This document shows, one piece after another, positions 36,355-49,571 of a stretch of 64,000 nucleotides of DNA. The position numbers were made by a program, and so were the translations under genes. Within the stretch, counting starts at the first letter, position 1, and the number at the start of each line of letters is the position of its first letter. The DNA is taken from assembly GCA_022813625.1 (NCBI GenBank), contig JAKLMB010000010.1, positions 806,001-870,000 on the forward strand, written 5' to 3'. The stretch comes from Aaosphaeria pasadenensis (taxonomy: Eukaryota > Ascomycota > Dothideomycetes > Pleosporales). The notes below the pieces were generated by a model that saw nothing but the letters and a program-made list of their open reading frames with translations, was not told the DNA's origin and searched no databases.

Positions 36355-36470
36355 GTCACTTCCTGCTAATCACAATCATCTGAAAATCGCCTCACTTCCT
36401 TTACCTCTCCGCTCCTCGTACAAATCTTCTGCACCCGTGTCCTTATACAAATCTACCTGTTTACTTCAAG

Positions 36471-36608
36471 ATGCTTCCATCACTACCTTCAAACCTGCCA
36501 CAGAAACCTGCTTTTCTACATTCACCTGCTAGATTGCCGCCTATCAAACCACAGGATCCTGCTCGACGGCCGCCTATCAACCTAGAACTCCCTGCTCGAC
36601 CCCCTTAG
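36471..36608 (+). CDS. Possible small proline-rich ORF
   Basis: An ATG-to-TAG frame of 45 codons. Its second half is built from a repeated unit PAR(L/R)PPI(K/N) about eleven residues (33 bp) long, seen twice and followed by a third truncated PARPP. There is no upstream splice evidence, signal peptide or family match. It may be a chance frame over a short tandem repeat. Confidence 0.2.
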   Translation: MLPSLPSNLPQKPAFLHSPARLPPIKPQDPARRPPINLELPARPP

Positions 36609-37563
36609 CCAGACATTTTAGCATCAGTGAAAACCTTGCACGGAACCGTAAAAAGACGAGTAGGTTAGAAGTAACCTCTAAAAGCATAAACGGGTTAGAG
36701 GTAAAGATAGGTAGAAGTGATTGTAAGGCCTTGATTAAGATGCCGGACAATCGTTTAAAACAGCCGTTAAGCTCTACTTCTAAGCCGCTACTTCCTCTAA
36801 TCTAGCCGTCAGCCTTATTTACTGTTGAAGTTGTCAGTAGCCCCACGACGTCACACCGCAGAGAGGAGAATGTGGGAAGATAATACAATCCGTGGTAAGA
36901 GGTTAACAGTAGTATTATGCATGAACTATTGTGTAAGGTTATGTGTGTTAATGTGATAGCAGGCGATCATAGACCTGCTCTGCAGGGTGCAGTCCGCACT
37001 TCGATTCATATCCGAAGATAACGGTGGTTCTGCGCTCAAGGACTAGAAGGCTGTTGTTCCCGGTCGGCTTCGAGCTTTCATGGGATGATTGTGGGGTTGT
37101 AGCACGGAGTGTAGATGTGCTCAGATTGCCTTGGAAACTAGTAAGAGACAACGAATGAGGAACGGAAGTCTTCAAGAGGTTGCAATCCACAATCTCATTC
37201 ATGAGGAACTGGTAGATTTGTAATTTACTCTAAGAAAGGATCTGTGATAATGGGTTTAACGTCGCACTGCATTTGCCCTTGTTTAGGCAGCAATCGAGGC
37301 AAACACCGCTTTCAAACTCCCCACACGAAATTTCAAATGTGACTTAAACCAGACCTGTCGATAGGGATCCTGTTCTTGTGATGTTTACTAAACGCTGAAA
37401 GACAATCTGACGCAAACAGCACTAGACCTCAAGGGCGGGCGAAGATAGTGAAGGCATGTGTAGGTAAGTGAAAGAGATTGCATGATAGAGCGAGAGATTG
37501 CATGCTAGTGCGGAAGATTGCTTCTGTTGAAGAGGTTTTGTTTATTTTTCTGCCACTTGATCT

Positions 37564-37764
37564 CGTTTCTCTCACTTTCTCTTATTTCTCTCACCCTCTC
37601 CTCCGCTCTCTCCTCCACCCTCTCCTCTACCCTCTCTTGTACCCTCTCCTCTACCCTCTCTTGTACCCTCTCCTCTACCCTCTACTTTACCCTCTGCTCT
37701 ATCCTATCCTCTACTCTACCCTCTCCTCCTCTACCTTCTCTTCCACCCTTTCCTCTACCCTTTC
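37564..37764. repeat. C/T-rich minisatellite upstream of the DUF3638 gene
   Basis: About 200 bp of degenerate tandem units based on ctctcctctacc, including two exact copies of a 24-bp unit of the form ctctcctctaccctctcttg plus tacc (within 37620-37670). It ends ~180 bp before the start codon and so lies in the promoter or 5' UTR. Pyrimidine-rich tracts are frequent before fungal transcription starts, but tandem organisation is unusual. Some forward frames run through it giving Leu/Ser/Tyr repeats; these are not taken as genes. Confidence 0.75.
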
Positions 37765-37942
37765 TGGGTATACTTTTTTCCCTGCCGACGAGCAACACTC
37801 TCATCCTTCGATCCATCTACAAGCTCTTGGTCATCACACTGCATAATCACGACACTCTCTGTTCTTGATTGATACTCAGTACGTTCTTCCTCTACTTGGT
37901 GTACACGATAATGTTGTCGTGCGTCAAATTCACTAACACCAC

Positions 37943-40900
37943 ATGTCTAGGCGAATCCCAACGCAAGCTTCCAGACCAGTCCCTACGATGGCTCTATTCA
38001 ACGAGGTTTCGTCTGGGACGCTGCGGTACTTGATCGATCATGTTGTCCTTCCACCACAGCTACCTCAGAAAGACGACCGAGATGGAGCTCAAGAGCGGCG
38101 GCTCCTGGATGTCACGATTCTAGCTTTGAACGACCTAGAGAGAAGTGCCAGCAAGCCTCATGCAAAGACAGTGAGGTCTGCAATTGCTACAATCGAGAAT
38201 TTGCGCGATAGCCGGGACGGTTCTGGTAATCTCGGTCGGACCCAAACTCAGCGCATCTTGACTAGGCTTTCCCGCGGCGATTCCGATGGCTACGTTCCCC
38301 TCGAAATTAACACTCAAAATGCCGCCGTGATCGCTATTCGATGTGAAGACGGTATACGCTTCGAGCTCATGGAACTATCGCCCAACAATGAAGCAGTGAT
38401 GAAAACTAAAGGTCGACTCACGAGGGTCTTCCCCGCTCTAGCAGCTAAGGTTGCATCTGTCGACATGCAAGATGAAGCTATCCTTAGTTCCCTTGCTCGG
38501 ACTATGTCTACATTAGCGGTACAAAAGGCGCCTGGAATGCAACCGCGAGTGTCGAAGAATGGCGATACAGTCGAGGAAGATCGTGACACGAGCAAGCCTG
38601 ATATGGTAACCGACTTGCTATTTCACCTCCTCACGGCTATGGGCAATACGGCGAAGACGGATCAAATCACTAAGAATACCCGCGATGACGTCTTGTGGTC
38701 CGACTGTAAAAGTCCGTGGCGTCGGTCACCACTGTGGCTTCTTGTTCGCGTGTCGTTACAACTGCTCTTCTCTCGCGCCCTACCCGCAAGCGATCTTCCC
38801 GATGGCCTTTACAAAGGTTTCATGATTCATATGCTCTTACGACTACTCAAAATGGCCACGTCTGACGCGTCCTGCAAGGAAAGCGAGTGTATCCATTTTA
38901 TCTCCGCGAAATTGTGCCGGCGTCTGCGCAAATTTGAGCTACTGAAGCAGGATCAATACCTTCACCCACATTGGTTTGATGAGGTATCCACTATTATTCG
39001 AGACTCCCACGCGGCCTTGGAGAACTGCTGGAGATATACTGAGACAACCGCAAATTCACGCTTAGACAACATAAACTTGCGACAGTTACGACCCGATGAA
39101 GATCTCAATATAGATCTCCCAGAGTTGAATATTTTCCTTTCACAAGCCGCTTCTAGGCAAAGCAGTGCTTCAATCACTAGCTTTAATCCTACCTCGAAAT
39201 ACCCCATGTTCCCAGCTGACGATTTGCCATCCTTATCTTATTCCCCTGGTGGCCATGAACAATTTCGTCTGGCAGCGCTGGAAATGTGGGTTGAGCGCCA
39301 CTTGCCGTCCTGGATAGCGCTGCATATGCAGGAAAGTGACACTTGTTCTAAGCTTCGACAGTTGATTAGGACTTATTTTCCAAAAGCTAGTCGGATGTAC
39401 GGTCAAGTGCCAATCAATCTCTCGATTATGTATTTGACAGTTCTCGAGCTATGGGTTGCAAGCGACAAATCGGCATGTAGCATACATCCAATGCTTAAGC
39501 ACTACGACCATGAGCTTGTACTGGACGAGTGCGAATGCCTAGTTCTTCCTTTGAAGAGCCAGATGCGGCGACTAGCAGACGTCGAGAAGTATGCCATTTC
39601 GAGGAGAACTGCAGCGACGAGGAAGAATGTTTCCGTTTTCCGTGATTTTGGGCACCCGATGTCTTTCGGTGTTGTCTATTATGAATCCTCGCTGTCATTG
39701 AAGGACGTGCATGCCCGAATCGAACGCGATGCTTCGGCAAGGCAGGAACAAAAACACCAAGAACTCGAGCGGGTACAGAGCGAATACAAGGCACTTATGG
39801 ATCGGTACAACGACCCCCAAACAAAGTGTGATTTCCACGATGTGGTTTATAATCATTATCATAACTACACACGGAAGGTGCATAGCAACTGCTGCAGGAA
39901 ATGTGCCCTACTGAATCAGGCCAACAACAAAAGCATACGGATCTACGAGTGGCCTTTATCGCCAGAGCCGTTGAAAGCTAAGGCTACCGTTTTCGAACTT
40001 CAGGTGCCACAAGAGTACAGCGACTGGCGTGACACTTCCGCTTTTGTGATAACAAACGTGCTTGGATTTCACGACGAGTGGTGTGGCAAGCCTCGATATC
40101 AAGGAACACTGGATATTCACCACGACCTGTCACAGATGCTGACATCGGATTATCATAAAAGACGCATTGTCCCACTCTCGGATGTGAAGTCACACACCAC
40201 CACGCATCGGGGAGCCAAGACGGGCGTCCAATATCTGAAAAAACACGATGTTTGTTTGAAGAACGCGCTGAGATATGAGTACTTTGATACTGAACTGGGT
40301 GTGTGCAATCCTAGAGTGAAATCAAGTCAAAACATACCCAAAAGGTGTTGTTATAGCATGCCCGATCGATCAAAATCGCTCCAGCGCTATATGTACAAGC
40401 CGCCTTCCAATAAGGACGGACCGCTTCCCAACGAGATCATGGTACGTTATACAAGCTATTGTGATTGCTTCGTATAGATTACTGACTTTTCATCGATCTC
40501 TAGGCCAATCTAGTGGATTGTCCCCCACATTTCTCGATCGATGAATTCAAAGCCTTCGCAGCTTTGCCTTTCGGTCACAAGATTGTCTATCATTCCATCC
40601 TCACGCAACTGGCGATGCCTGCTGTGGACTTTGCGAAGGCAGAAGTGCAAACCCTTATCCTTCAGATCATCCACCAGACCGGCCCACCCATGGACAATTA
40701 TGAAGCGCGAGCGAGTCATCACATCCTTGTAGAAAGATCATTTGGTCTTAAACTGCTCGCTCAACTACAGTCAGCTATCGAGCGCGTCGCAGAGAATTGG
40801 GAGTCCTGGAGAGCAGTTGCTAGCTATGTTCAACTTGCGCAGCGTGTGCTTAGCATGACATCGTCTTCGGAGGTGCAACAAGGTAGTCTAACATTCCTGG

Positions 40901-43900
40901 ATTATACCCGAAAGATTTGCCTCAAATGGCTTTTACGTTTGAAGGATCGAGCATCGAAATCAACGGATGAGGCGCAGAGATGCGAATTACGATCACGAAT
41001 GGCTGAAATCGCCCTCATTTGTGCAAGCACTTGCGACGTTGAGCAGGAGAAGATCGAAGAAATCTTGCTGGAACCATCTACCGTCGCAATTTTGCTTCAG
41101 AGCTCTATCGTGGTGCAAGAAAATATCGATAACATTGAGACTGATAATGAGAAGGTTTTGACTATTCTTCTCTACGCTTGGAGGTCCATGATGTATCGGA
41201 TGTCAGAGCCATTATTGAAAAGAATACTTCAAGACAATACCGGTCTCAATGCAGCTTTGTCCGCAAACTGGGCTGACTTTAAACCCTCTGCATCAACAAG
41301 ATGGTCCGTATACCATGGTGCTCCTAAGGATTGGTTACAAATCACGTCTGGTATACTTCTGGTGCACTTCAACATCCTGACGGCAGAGTTGCTTGTGAAT
41401 GGTCTACCACTGGCGCGACTTCCATCCGAGTACACAGGGCATGAAATGTACAGGCCTTTATTCCAGGGGTCGACTCTTGAGGTGGTACCTACCAGTGAGC
41501 CTGGAATGAGATTCTCAGCCAAGTCCGTCTATCATGACTTCAAATTACATTTTGGCTTCATGACTTCTAAAGACATGCTCATTACTGCAGTAGCAAACGG
41601 CACTAGGTAAGTGTCCTGTCTGATATACACGCACTTCCTGAAAGTTACATGATACTGATTATGAGTAGATGGGAGTTGGTTCCGGCAAGGGTACTCCGCA
41701 ATCGACTGCCTATTGCGTTCACTCGTGACTTCATTCATTGGTACAACCATAATACTGGCGAAGTCTTCTTCAGGCCTCGTGAAGATCCATGGACCACATC
41801 TGAAGACCAATGGCGGCTCCAGAAAATCGACAGTCAGTGGCGTCTTGTCATGAAAGAGAGCATTGCTGTTAGTATGTCTAGCAGTACCGCAAACTGTCTG
41901 TCGAACATGTTCAGTCGCCTAGAAGACAGGCAACACATACACATTGTGCTCCATACTACCAGTTCTATTGTTCAAATCATGCTTCCTCGGCTGAAACTCG
42001 ACTTCACCTTTGATAATCAGCATTATGACATACATTCTCGTCAATATCGTGGAATGGTCATCGATACAGATCAAACGGTTGGTACACTCGTTGGTCTTAC
42101 AAGTATGCTGGTGTTGAAAAGCACAAACAAGGTACAGAATCGCTTGGTCTTGATACCAATACCTCGAGAATTTGGGCCCAGCGCAATAGCGTATGCCAAG
42201 TCCAATGACTTGAAGCATATCAATGTCTCCATTGACAAAGACCGGGTAGATAAGGTTTCTGCGTACAATCTCGATTCGACTCTTGGGCGCATTGTGGACA
42301 GTGGCAATCTGCAGAGCAAGCTTCTTCTCGCCTATTTACATGCGTTGACTTCACACTGTCTGCCAGATCTATTTACTGGTTACACTGGAACAGAGTCTGC
42401 TTTGAACATTCTCCGCTCAGCAGCGGTTCAATCTTATGATCGACTGGAGCGGGAGAATGTTGATCTCCTGCAACTAATCTCATCGTTATCGCCAGTACGA
42501 ACTTTCTATCCTGCCCATCTCATGAATATGCAGACGATTGTTTGGAACAAGAAGCTACCAACGATTTCGCAGCACCCCCAAATTCGAGAGTATGCATACG
42601 ACATCATCGTTCAAGCGAAAAGAATGCAGGATATTTTTGGTTCCATTAACAATCTGGATTTACCAACATTGAAGTCCTCAGATGAGCATCTTGACGCTCG
42701 AGACAGCATTCGATCCTCTATGTTCCGTACATGTACCTATGGGGCGGAATCGTTCACTAGTAAGGAGGACATCCGTTACAAAGGCCGAGACAACAGTGAA
42801 AATTCTGCCAGAGGCCGTCAAGCCTATGAAGCTTCGAGATTGATCCTACGAGATGAAGCCGCGCTATCTCAGCCAGTGTCCGACTTTAAGAGCAGAATCG
42901 TGCAACTTTTCAAAAATGGTAGCGTCACAGGTCTTCAAGGGCAAATTGATATCTCTAGCCTACAATTCGACACAGAATGGATGGACGAACTATCTAAAAT
43001 CTTGCGGGATGATTGGTGCGAGTTTCATCGGATTTTATCTCTCAGAAGTACGAATAGCAACAAATATGATGTGGCAGCTTGGCTCGCGACGTTGGCATAC
43101 AGTAAATCGGCGGACATGACTGCTATTCAAGCACTTGCAGGTTTACACAATCTGCAGGATCTTTCTACCATTCAACCTCCTCCCGGACCTATATTCTCTT
43201 TGAGTGAAGGAGAAAGATTCAAGCAAAGCGAAATTCGAGGGTTTGCTCAGCGCGCCCTCAGACAATTCCGAGATTCTGCTGAAGCCCGCCTTCCAAAGCA
43301 AGGAAATGAGTCCGACACGGATCACAACAACCGAATACATACTTTGTTCCAGCAGCGCTGTAACACAGCGTCGCAGGCTTTTGTATCTGCGCTCGAGCAC
43401 CAGTGGCCGTGTATGAGGCCATCAAGTCCAGATAGGCCAGAGATCAATAAGTATATCGACGTTCACAGTGCCATGTCGCATGTGTCATCTAGCTTTGGGA
43501 CATGGTATGACAACCGGCTTTTCTTTGAATATCTCAAGCAAGTGTCCATAATCCTAGCGCGGCAGCCTGTCGTTAAGGTAGAACACTTTCAAATTGTGTT
43601 ACCGCAGCTCAAGAAGAAAGCCACTGTGGATGACAGCCTTCGATACTTTGATATAAAAAGTGTCTTCCAGATTATTCCGTCAAAAAGTCTTTCAAGCATC
43701 GTCGCCACCCCTGCGGAGCCAGAAGTGCCAGCTATCCTGCAATCTCGCTCGCAAGACAAGTCAAATGTAAAGCGCCGCATACGAGAACTTTGCGACGACC
43801 TGGATTTGCAAGCCGGCGCAAAATGCGAGAAGGATTATGTCAAGACCTTGCGTGCTAGTTGCGCCTCACTCGAGATTCAGGAGACTGACGTACACGATTT

Positions 43901-46900
43901 CAGTCCAGCTTTAGAGGAACAAGTAGTGGGCGTCTTTCAGATATATTTGGCTACTTGCACCGCACACATGACTTCTAACAATCAGGCACTAATTGATACC
44001 GTAACGCGGAACAGCTCGAAAAGCGACCTTTTAGCCCTGCATACTCAGCATTCACCACGCATTTCAACGTCATTTTGGCTTGCGCAACTCAACCGTGACC
44101 GATTTGAGTCACTCCCAATAGCATGGAAGAAAACGATCGTTCATTACGGACTTACAATTACCCAACTCCATCGTGCTCAGCGTCTAGATGCTCTATCTGG
44201 AAGGCCAGCGGAGCTGGCTGAAGAGCTACAACACGTTGGCCACAGCAATTGGGATCCTGAAGAACATCCGGAAACATTGCTCTTGGAAGCAGAGAGTAAA
44301 ATCATTTTACGGAAGGAACAGGAATATATTGCATCTAAAATGAGGGCCCCAGTCGATGGAAAGAACATTGTTCTACAGCTTGTGATGGGCGCGGGCAAGT
44401 CAAGCACAATAGTTCCTGTTCTTGCAGCTTCTCTTGCAGATACCAAAACGTAAGTTGGCCATATCTATGGCCTGTTCGAAAAAAAGCTGACCAATGACTA
44501 TCAGACTTGTTAGAGTCATAGTGGCTAAACCTCAGAGCAAACAGATGCTTCAGTTCCTGATTACCAAACTGGGTGGCATGCTCAACCGCCGTATCTACCA
44601 AATGCCCTTCTCACGGTCCGTCCGATTGCAACCATCGGATGCTATCAAACTCCGCGAGATCTATGAGGAGTGTATACGAAACCGCGGTGTGTTGCTGGTA
44701 CAACCAGAACACTTGCTGTCTTTCAAGTTGATGGGTATCGAGAGTCTATTGAGTGAAAATGATGCACTGGCGAAGCGCCTGCTCGAAACACAGCAATTCT
44801 TTGATACAGTATCAAGGGACGTCGTGGATGAGAGTGATTTGAACTTTTCGCCCAAGTTTGAGTTGATTTATACTATGGGCGCGCAGCAGCCCATCGAATA
44901 CGCGCCAGAGCGATGGCTGATCATTCAGAGCATCTTGGGCCTATTACCTCGAATTGCCGCCCATGTCAAGACGCTCCATCCCAAAGGCATTGAACTTGAA
45001 AACCAACAAGACGGCCGATTCCCACGAGTAAGAACTCTAAACAAGAAAGCGGCAGATTGTTTGCTGTTGGAAGTCGCTAGGCATGTAGTGGACTATGGAA
45101 TCGTTGGCTTACCTACACGTTCACAACCTCCGGAGACGCAGCAGGCTATATTTCGGTACATTACAGAGGCCGAGCTAACCACTGCAGAGATCGAGGCAGT
45201 GGAGAAAAGCAAGTTCTGGACCGATCTAACGAAGGCCCCATTACTTCTTGTCCGAGGGTTGATAGCTGGGGGCGTCATACGTTTTGTTCTGAGCACGAAG
45301 CGCTGGCGGGTCAATTATGGCCTGGATTCCACCCGGGTGCCTGCTACGTCACTTGCAGTGCCATATAGGTCCAAGGATTCTCCATCACCTAGGTCAGAGT
45401 TCTCGCACCCCGAAGTTGTGATCCTTCTGTGTCTACTCTCCTACTACTACGGGGGACTCGACAATGAGAGTTTGTTTGATGCATTTGGCCACCTTGCAAA
45501 GTCAGACCAGGCGACAATACATTATGACGAGTGGGTCAGCACGGCCAATTCCGATCTTCCAGTGGCTTTCAAACATCTCTCAGGTGTGAGCATTCGGGAC
45601 CGTCAACAATGCCTTGTTGAGCTATTCCCTGCGCTTCGCCATTCGAAAAAGGCCATCGACTATTTCCTCTCTGCGTTGATATTTCCTAAGGAAATGAAAC
45701 AGTTTCCCAAGAAATTGTCAGGCTCTGGTTGGGATCTTGGCGCTGTGAAAGCAAATCCAACATGCGGATTCTCTGGGACGAACGATACCCACCCCCTACT
45801 GCCGCTTGATGTACATCATATCGAACTACAAAGCCAGAGTCACACAAATGCTCTTGTGATTGGCTATCTCCTGAAGGATGAGACGTCTGTACAAGTTCTA
45901 CCCCCACGGACGGTCAATAGTGATGCAGATCATCTGCTCACATTCATCAATTCCCTTAGTCCTGAAGTAAGGGTTCTATTGGACTGTGGGGCATCGATAT
46001 TAGAGCAGAACAACAAAGAGGTCGCCCAAACCTGGCTTAGATTGCGTACCCAGGAGATACAAGCAGCCGTATTCTTCGATGATGAAGAGTTGTCAGTTCT
46101 TGATCGCACTGGCCGAGTTGAGGCATTTCAAACGTCTCCATTTGCTAAACAGCTGGACGTTTGCATTGTATATCTGGATGAGGCACATACACGCGGGACA
46201 GATCTAAGACTTCCACGTAACTACCGTGCCGCTGTTACGCTAGGTGCTCAATTGACGAAGGATACGTTAACACAAGCCTGCATGAGGATGCGACAACTAG
46301 GAAAGGTAAGTTGCATTGTAGATTGATTTTAGCTTTTTAAGTAATGTCTAATCTACTATTTAGGGGCAAGCAATCACCTTCATTGTACCAGACGAGATTG
46401 CAACTAAAATCCGTGAACGAACGGGTATTTCAACGGAAATCGAGATCAACGTCAATCACGTACTGTGCTGGAGTATAGGAGAGACCTGGGATGATCTAAA
46501 ACGAAGTATGCCTCTGTGGGCAGTCCAGGGTCACCGTTATGAATCGCATAAGCACCTTTTCAAAGGAGCTGAGACCACTCTCGCCGACGCAAAAGCCTTC
46601 TTAGAGGACGAAGCGCAGACAATCCAAGAGCGCTACCGACCACGAACGCGCGAACAAGCAAGTGTCACATTGACGGAGGACTGGGATACGTCTGATGAGA
46701 CCGTCATGAAAATCATAACGCGTTGTAGAGACTTCGAAGCGATGGGTTTCAGTGCCGCAGCCTTGAGCGAAGAGCAGGAGCGTGAACTTGCTCCAGAGAT
46801 CGAAGAAGAGAGACAAGTGGAACGCCCGCGTCGTATGGAACCTGAAAAGCACAGGCTTCATCCGTATCTCGTTCAGCTAGCTACGACTGGCGTAATCCCA

Positions 46901-47605
46901 AATGCTCCAGGGCCAGCATTCCGTTCTGCCTTTCGACTCCTTGCTTCAACCAGCACTGCGCGACTCTTTAACCTCGATAAGCTCCCGTTGGATCTGCACG
47001 CCACTATCGACTATATGGACACCGTGAAGCCGCCGAAAGGAACTGCAATTGCTTCATTCGTATCTGACGAGTACCAGCGACCAGTTCAATGGGTGATGTC
47101 CGTCGCCGGCAACGACAAGGTCACATGGCGCTTCATAATTCTGAGCCCATTTGAAGCGAATGAGCTTTTAGACACAGTCAGAAAGCATTCAAAAGTCACT
47201 CTTCATCTCTTTTCCCCACGATTCAATTCTAGCTTCGCTTCACTGGACGAACTCACCCTGCACACCGTAGGGCGCGCATTCGACCCTAGCACGGTTCAAA
47301 GAAGCCTGACCGTGCAACTCAACCTCTTTGCGGGCTCTCTCTACCTCCGCTCCTTTGCCGAGTACAAAGAACTATGCGATTTCCTTGGCCTTCTACACGG
47401 CGTGGCACAAGAGGGCCAGCAGGTGTATGCCGATGGGTTTATCGACCCACCGACGGGCAAGTGGGGCTTGACGAACTCCCCCGTACCCTTCCTCCGCACT
47501 CTTTTGATGAAGATCCGCCGCGAGGGCGAGGGAGTCGAGAAAACTCATCTTGGGAGGATTTTGAATGGGATTCGGCTTGAAGAGACGGATTTTGAAGGCA
47601 GTTAG
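37943..47605 (+). CDS. Giant DUF6606/DUF3638/DUF3645 protein with P-loop and helicase-like motifs
   Basis: Model: join 37943..40441, 40504..41606, 41669..44449, 44505..46305, 46364..47605, 3,141 residues; introns 55-62 bp. Fungal members are often annotated as ubiquitinyl hydrolases, but I see no cysteine-protease signature. The N-terminus (ALFNEVSSGTLRYLIDHVVLPPQLPQ) is the DUF6606 start. The DUF3638/3645 region holds a Walker A-like MGAGKSSTI (GAGKSS at 2108-2113) followed by ADTKTLVRVIVAKPQSKQM. About 570 residues later comes YLDEAHTRGTDLRLP (DEAH 2686-2689) and then QACMRMRQLGKGQ. These resemble superfamily 2 motifs I, II/V and VI. The protein is probably an ATP-driven motor or scaffold of unknown substrate. 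ATG 37943 is used; 37988 (MALFNE) is an alternative start. A C/T minisatellite lies upstream. Confidence 0.85.
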
Positions 47606-48118
47606 CCGACCTGAAATTTGAAGGTACTGGAAGTGCAATTTTTCCTTCTTCTCTTTTTGTATTAAGATTTGAGAAATGATAAGAAATTCGAGGATAAATG
47701 ATCCCTTGGAGGGATTGCATAATTGAATAGGCTTTGAGGAAAGATTGAATAATAGCATCAGTAACATTTCTCCTCTTCCAAAGTAGGAAATTAAAAAGAA
47801 CTCCAATTCTTAGCTCGACTGTGAAAGTGCGTGAAGTGCTAAATACAATCTGAATAGCTCCATGCTCGCAATTCAGAGAAACAATAGTAGTACTTAGTCA
47901 GAAAAGATCGCAAAGATGACAGACCAGACGCTCGCGTCTCTCTCCAATGAGAATTGAAAGACGCACACTGCGAGGAGACACCGTCACACGACCACCTTCC
48001 CAAAAGGGCACTGGTCATGCATTAGGTACGTAACTTCGACAACCCCACCTACAATAACTGCATAACAACTCTGAATCTTGTGAAAGAATCTGTCTAGAAG
48101 ACATTGTTCTCAGTTGTG
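47606..48118. other. Intergenic gap; promoter of the 2-oxoglutarate oxygenase
   Basis: These 513 bp follow the giant gene and precede the next co-oriented gene. The first half is AT-rich, fitting a 3' UTR. No gene or RNA was recognised. Confidence 0.4.
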
Positions 48119-49204
48119 ATGGCTACTTCGTTTACTTCACTACCTATTATCGACGTCAGCGCTTTGGCGGCTCCACAGCTTGCAGATGCGGATCAAGATG
48201 CACTAAGCGCGCAACTGTACGATGTATTTTCGACGACTGGATTTGCATATCTCATTAAAGCTCCGTTGAGCTTCGATGAGGAGGAGTTATTTAATCTTGC
48301 GAGGGAATTCTTTGCCATCCCCCTCGAGCAAAAGATGAAGCTTGCTAAGAAGTCTTTCGTGCCGACGCATGCGAACACTTACCGAGGGTATGTTTGATCA
48401 GGCAGAGTAAAAGGGTGTGGGATTGGGACTGACGATTCTAGATACTTTCCAACGCAACCACGTTTAGCTGAAGATAATTTAAAAGAGGGATTTGAAATTG
48501 GGTCTCCAGATGCCAGTCACTTAGGGCCGACGATCAAGACCAACATCAACTTATCGGAAAGGAATGTCTGGCCCGCTGATGATATGTCACAGTTTCGTGT
48601 TCGTTTGGAGCAGGTCTATGGTGAACTCCAGACACTTGCATCGAGACTGCTCTCTTTACTTGCTGTGTCTCTAGGTCAAGACTCCAAGAGCTTCGATTCC
48701 TGGCTTGTAGAATCTCTGAGTACTCTACGCCTCCTTCACTACCCTCCCGTTCCTCCAGCAAGTGTCAGGGCCGCCAACGACGCGGAAGTCAAGTTGAGTT
48801 GCACACCACACACAGATAGTGGCATCTTAACTCTTCTCCATCAAGACAGCACGGGCGGTCTTGAGGTACGCAATGCAGCCGGCGAATGGATTTCCGCGCC
48901 CTACATTCCCAACTCATTGGTTGTCAATATTGGGGATCTGATGGCGAACGTTTCGGGTGGACAGTTTGCTGCGACGATGCATCGTGTTCGAGCACCCCCG
49001 CCGAGATTGGACGCAGCCGGGTCTCCAACGGGGCGATATAGCATCCCGTTCTTCTTTGAACCTGGCGAAGCATGCGTAGTAACGCCTGTGATTGGCAATG
49101 GCGAATCAGTCGTGTACGGTAACCATGTCAGGAAGAAGATGGCGACGTGGGTCGAATTTCAAGAAGACAGCGGGTATGATACTGGAACCACAGAGGAGAT
49201 CTGA
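48119..49204 (+). CDS. 2-oxoglutarate/Fe(II)-dependent oxygenase, isopenicillin N synthase-like family
   Basis: Model: join 48119..48387, 48442..49204, 343 residues; 54 bp intron. The enzyme oxidises a small molecule using Fe(II), O2 and usually 2-oxoglutarate. The N-terminal DIOX_N part (LPIIDVSALAA) is followed by the double-stranded beta-helix core. Iron ligands are His213 and Asp215 (PHTDSGILTLL) and the distal His270 (TMHRV). The RxS pair that binds 2-oxoglutarate is Arg288/Ser290 (GRYSIPFFFEP). All key residues are present. The start is the ATG at 48119, giving MATSFTSLPIIDV. Similar genes occur both in secondary metabolism and as stand-alone detoxification enzymes; with no biosynthetic genes next to it, I infer a stand-alone catabolic role. 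The substrate cannot be read from the sequence. Confidence 0.88.
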
Positions 49205-49571
49205 CCGATAATTGAACGCCAACTTGCCCCAATGGAAAGAAAACAATGGAGCTTGTTTGATGACATGATGTGTTATGACGTGCACCAAGCATTGATGATT
49301 GTTACAATACCAGTATTCCCAGGTAACCAATATTGGATAGCCGAAGATATAGCCTATCTGAAAAGCGGGTGTAATGAACTGTAAGTGGTATAACAAAATT
49401 CAAAGTCCACGCAGGATTGCAGGGAATGATTCTCCAACCCGTTAGCTCTCATGCGGGAAGCTATCTGACCGAGGCTCGACTCGAGTACCAAGTACTTACT
49501 CAATTCCAATGGCCATCCAAAATCGTCGACGCATCATTCTATCACCAAAAATTCCATGACCAGGTGAAAAA
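49205..49571. promoter_or_regulatory. Promoter region of the glyoxalase-like gene
   Basis: These 367 bp separate two co-oriented genes. No special sequence was recognised. Confidence 0.35.

Larger units (their letters stand above)
35951..37942. other. 2.0 kb intergenic region with repeats and one small open frame
   Basis: The gap contains an imperfect inverted repeat at 36323-36354, a proline-rich 45-codon open frame at 36471-36608, a degenerate-looking AT-rich stretch (36610-36840) and a C/T-rich minisatellite (37564-37764) just upstream of the giant gene. No long gene was found. An E-box-like CACGTGAC lies near 36285-36292. Confidence 0.5.

Noticed and set aside
37478..37868. Forward frames of 116-122 codons with Leu/Tyr/Ser repeats
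   Set aside because: They are translations of the C/T minisatellite in two frames at once, which argues against coding.
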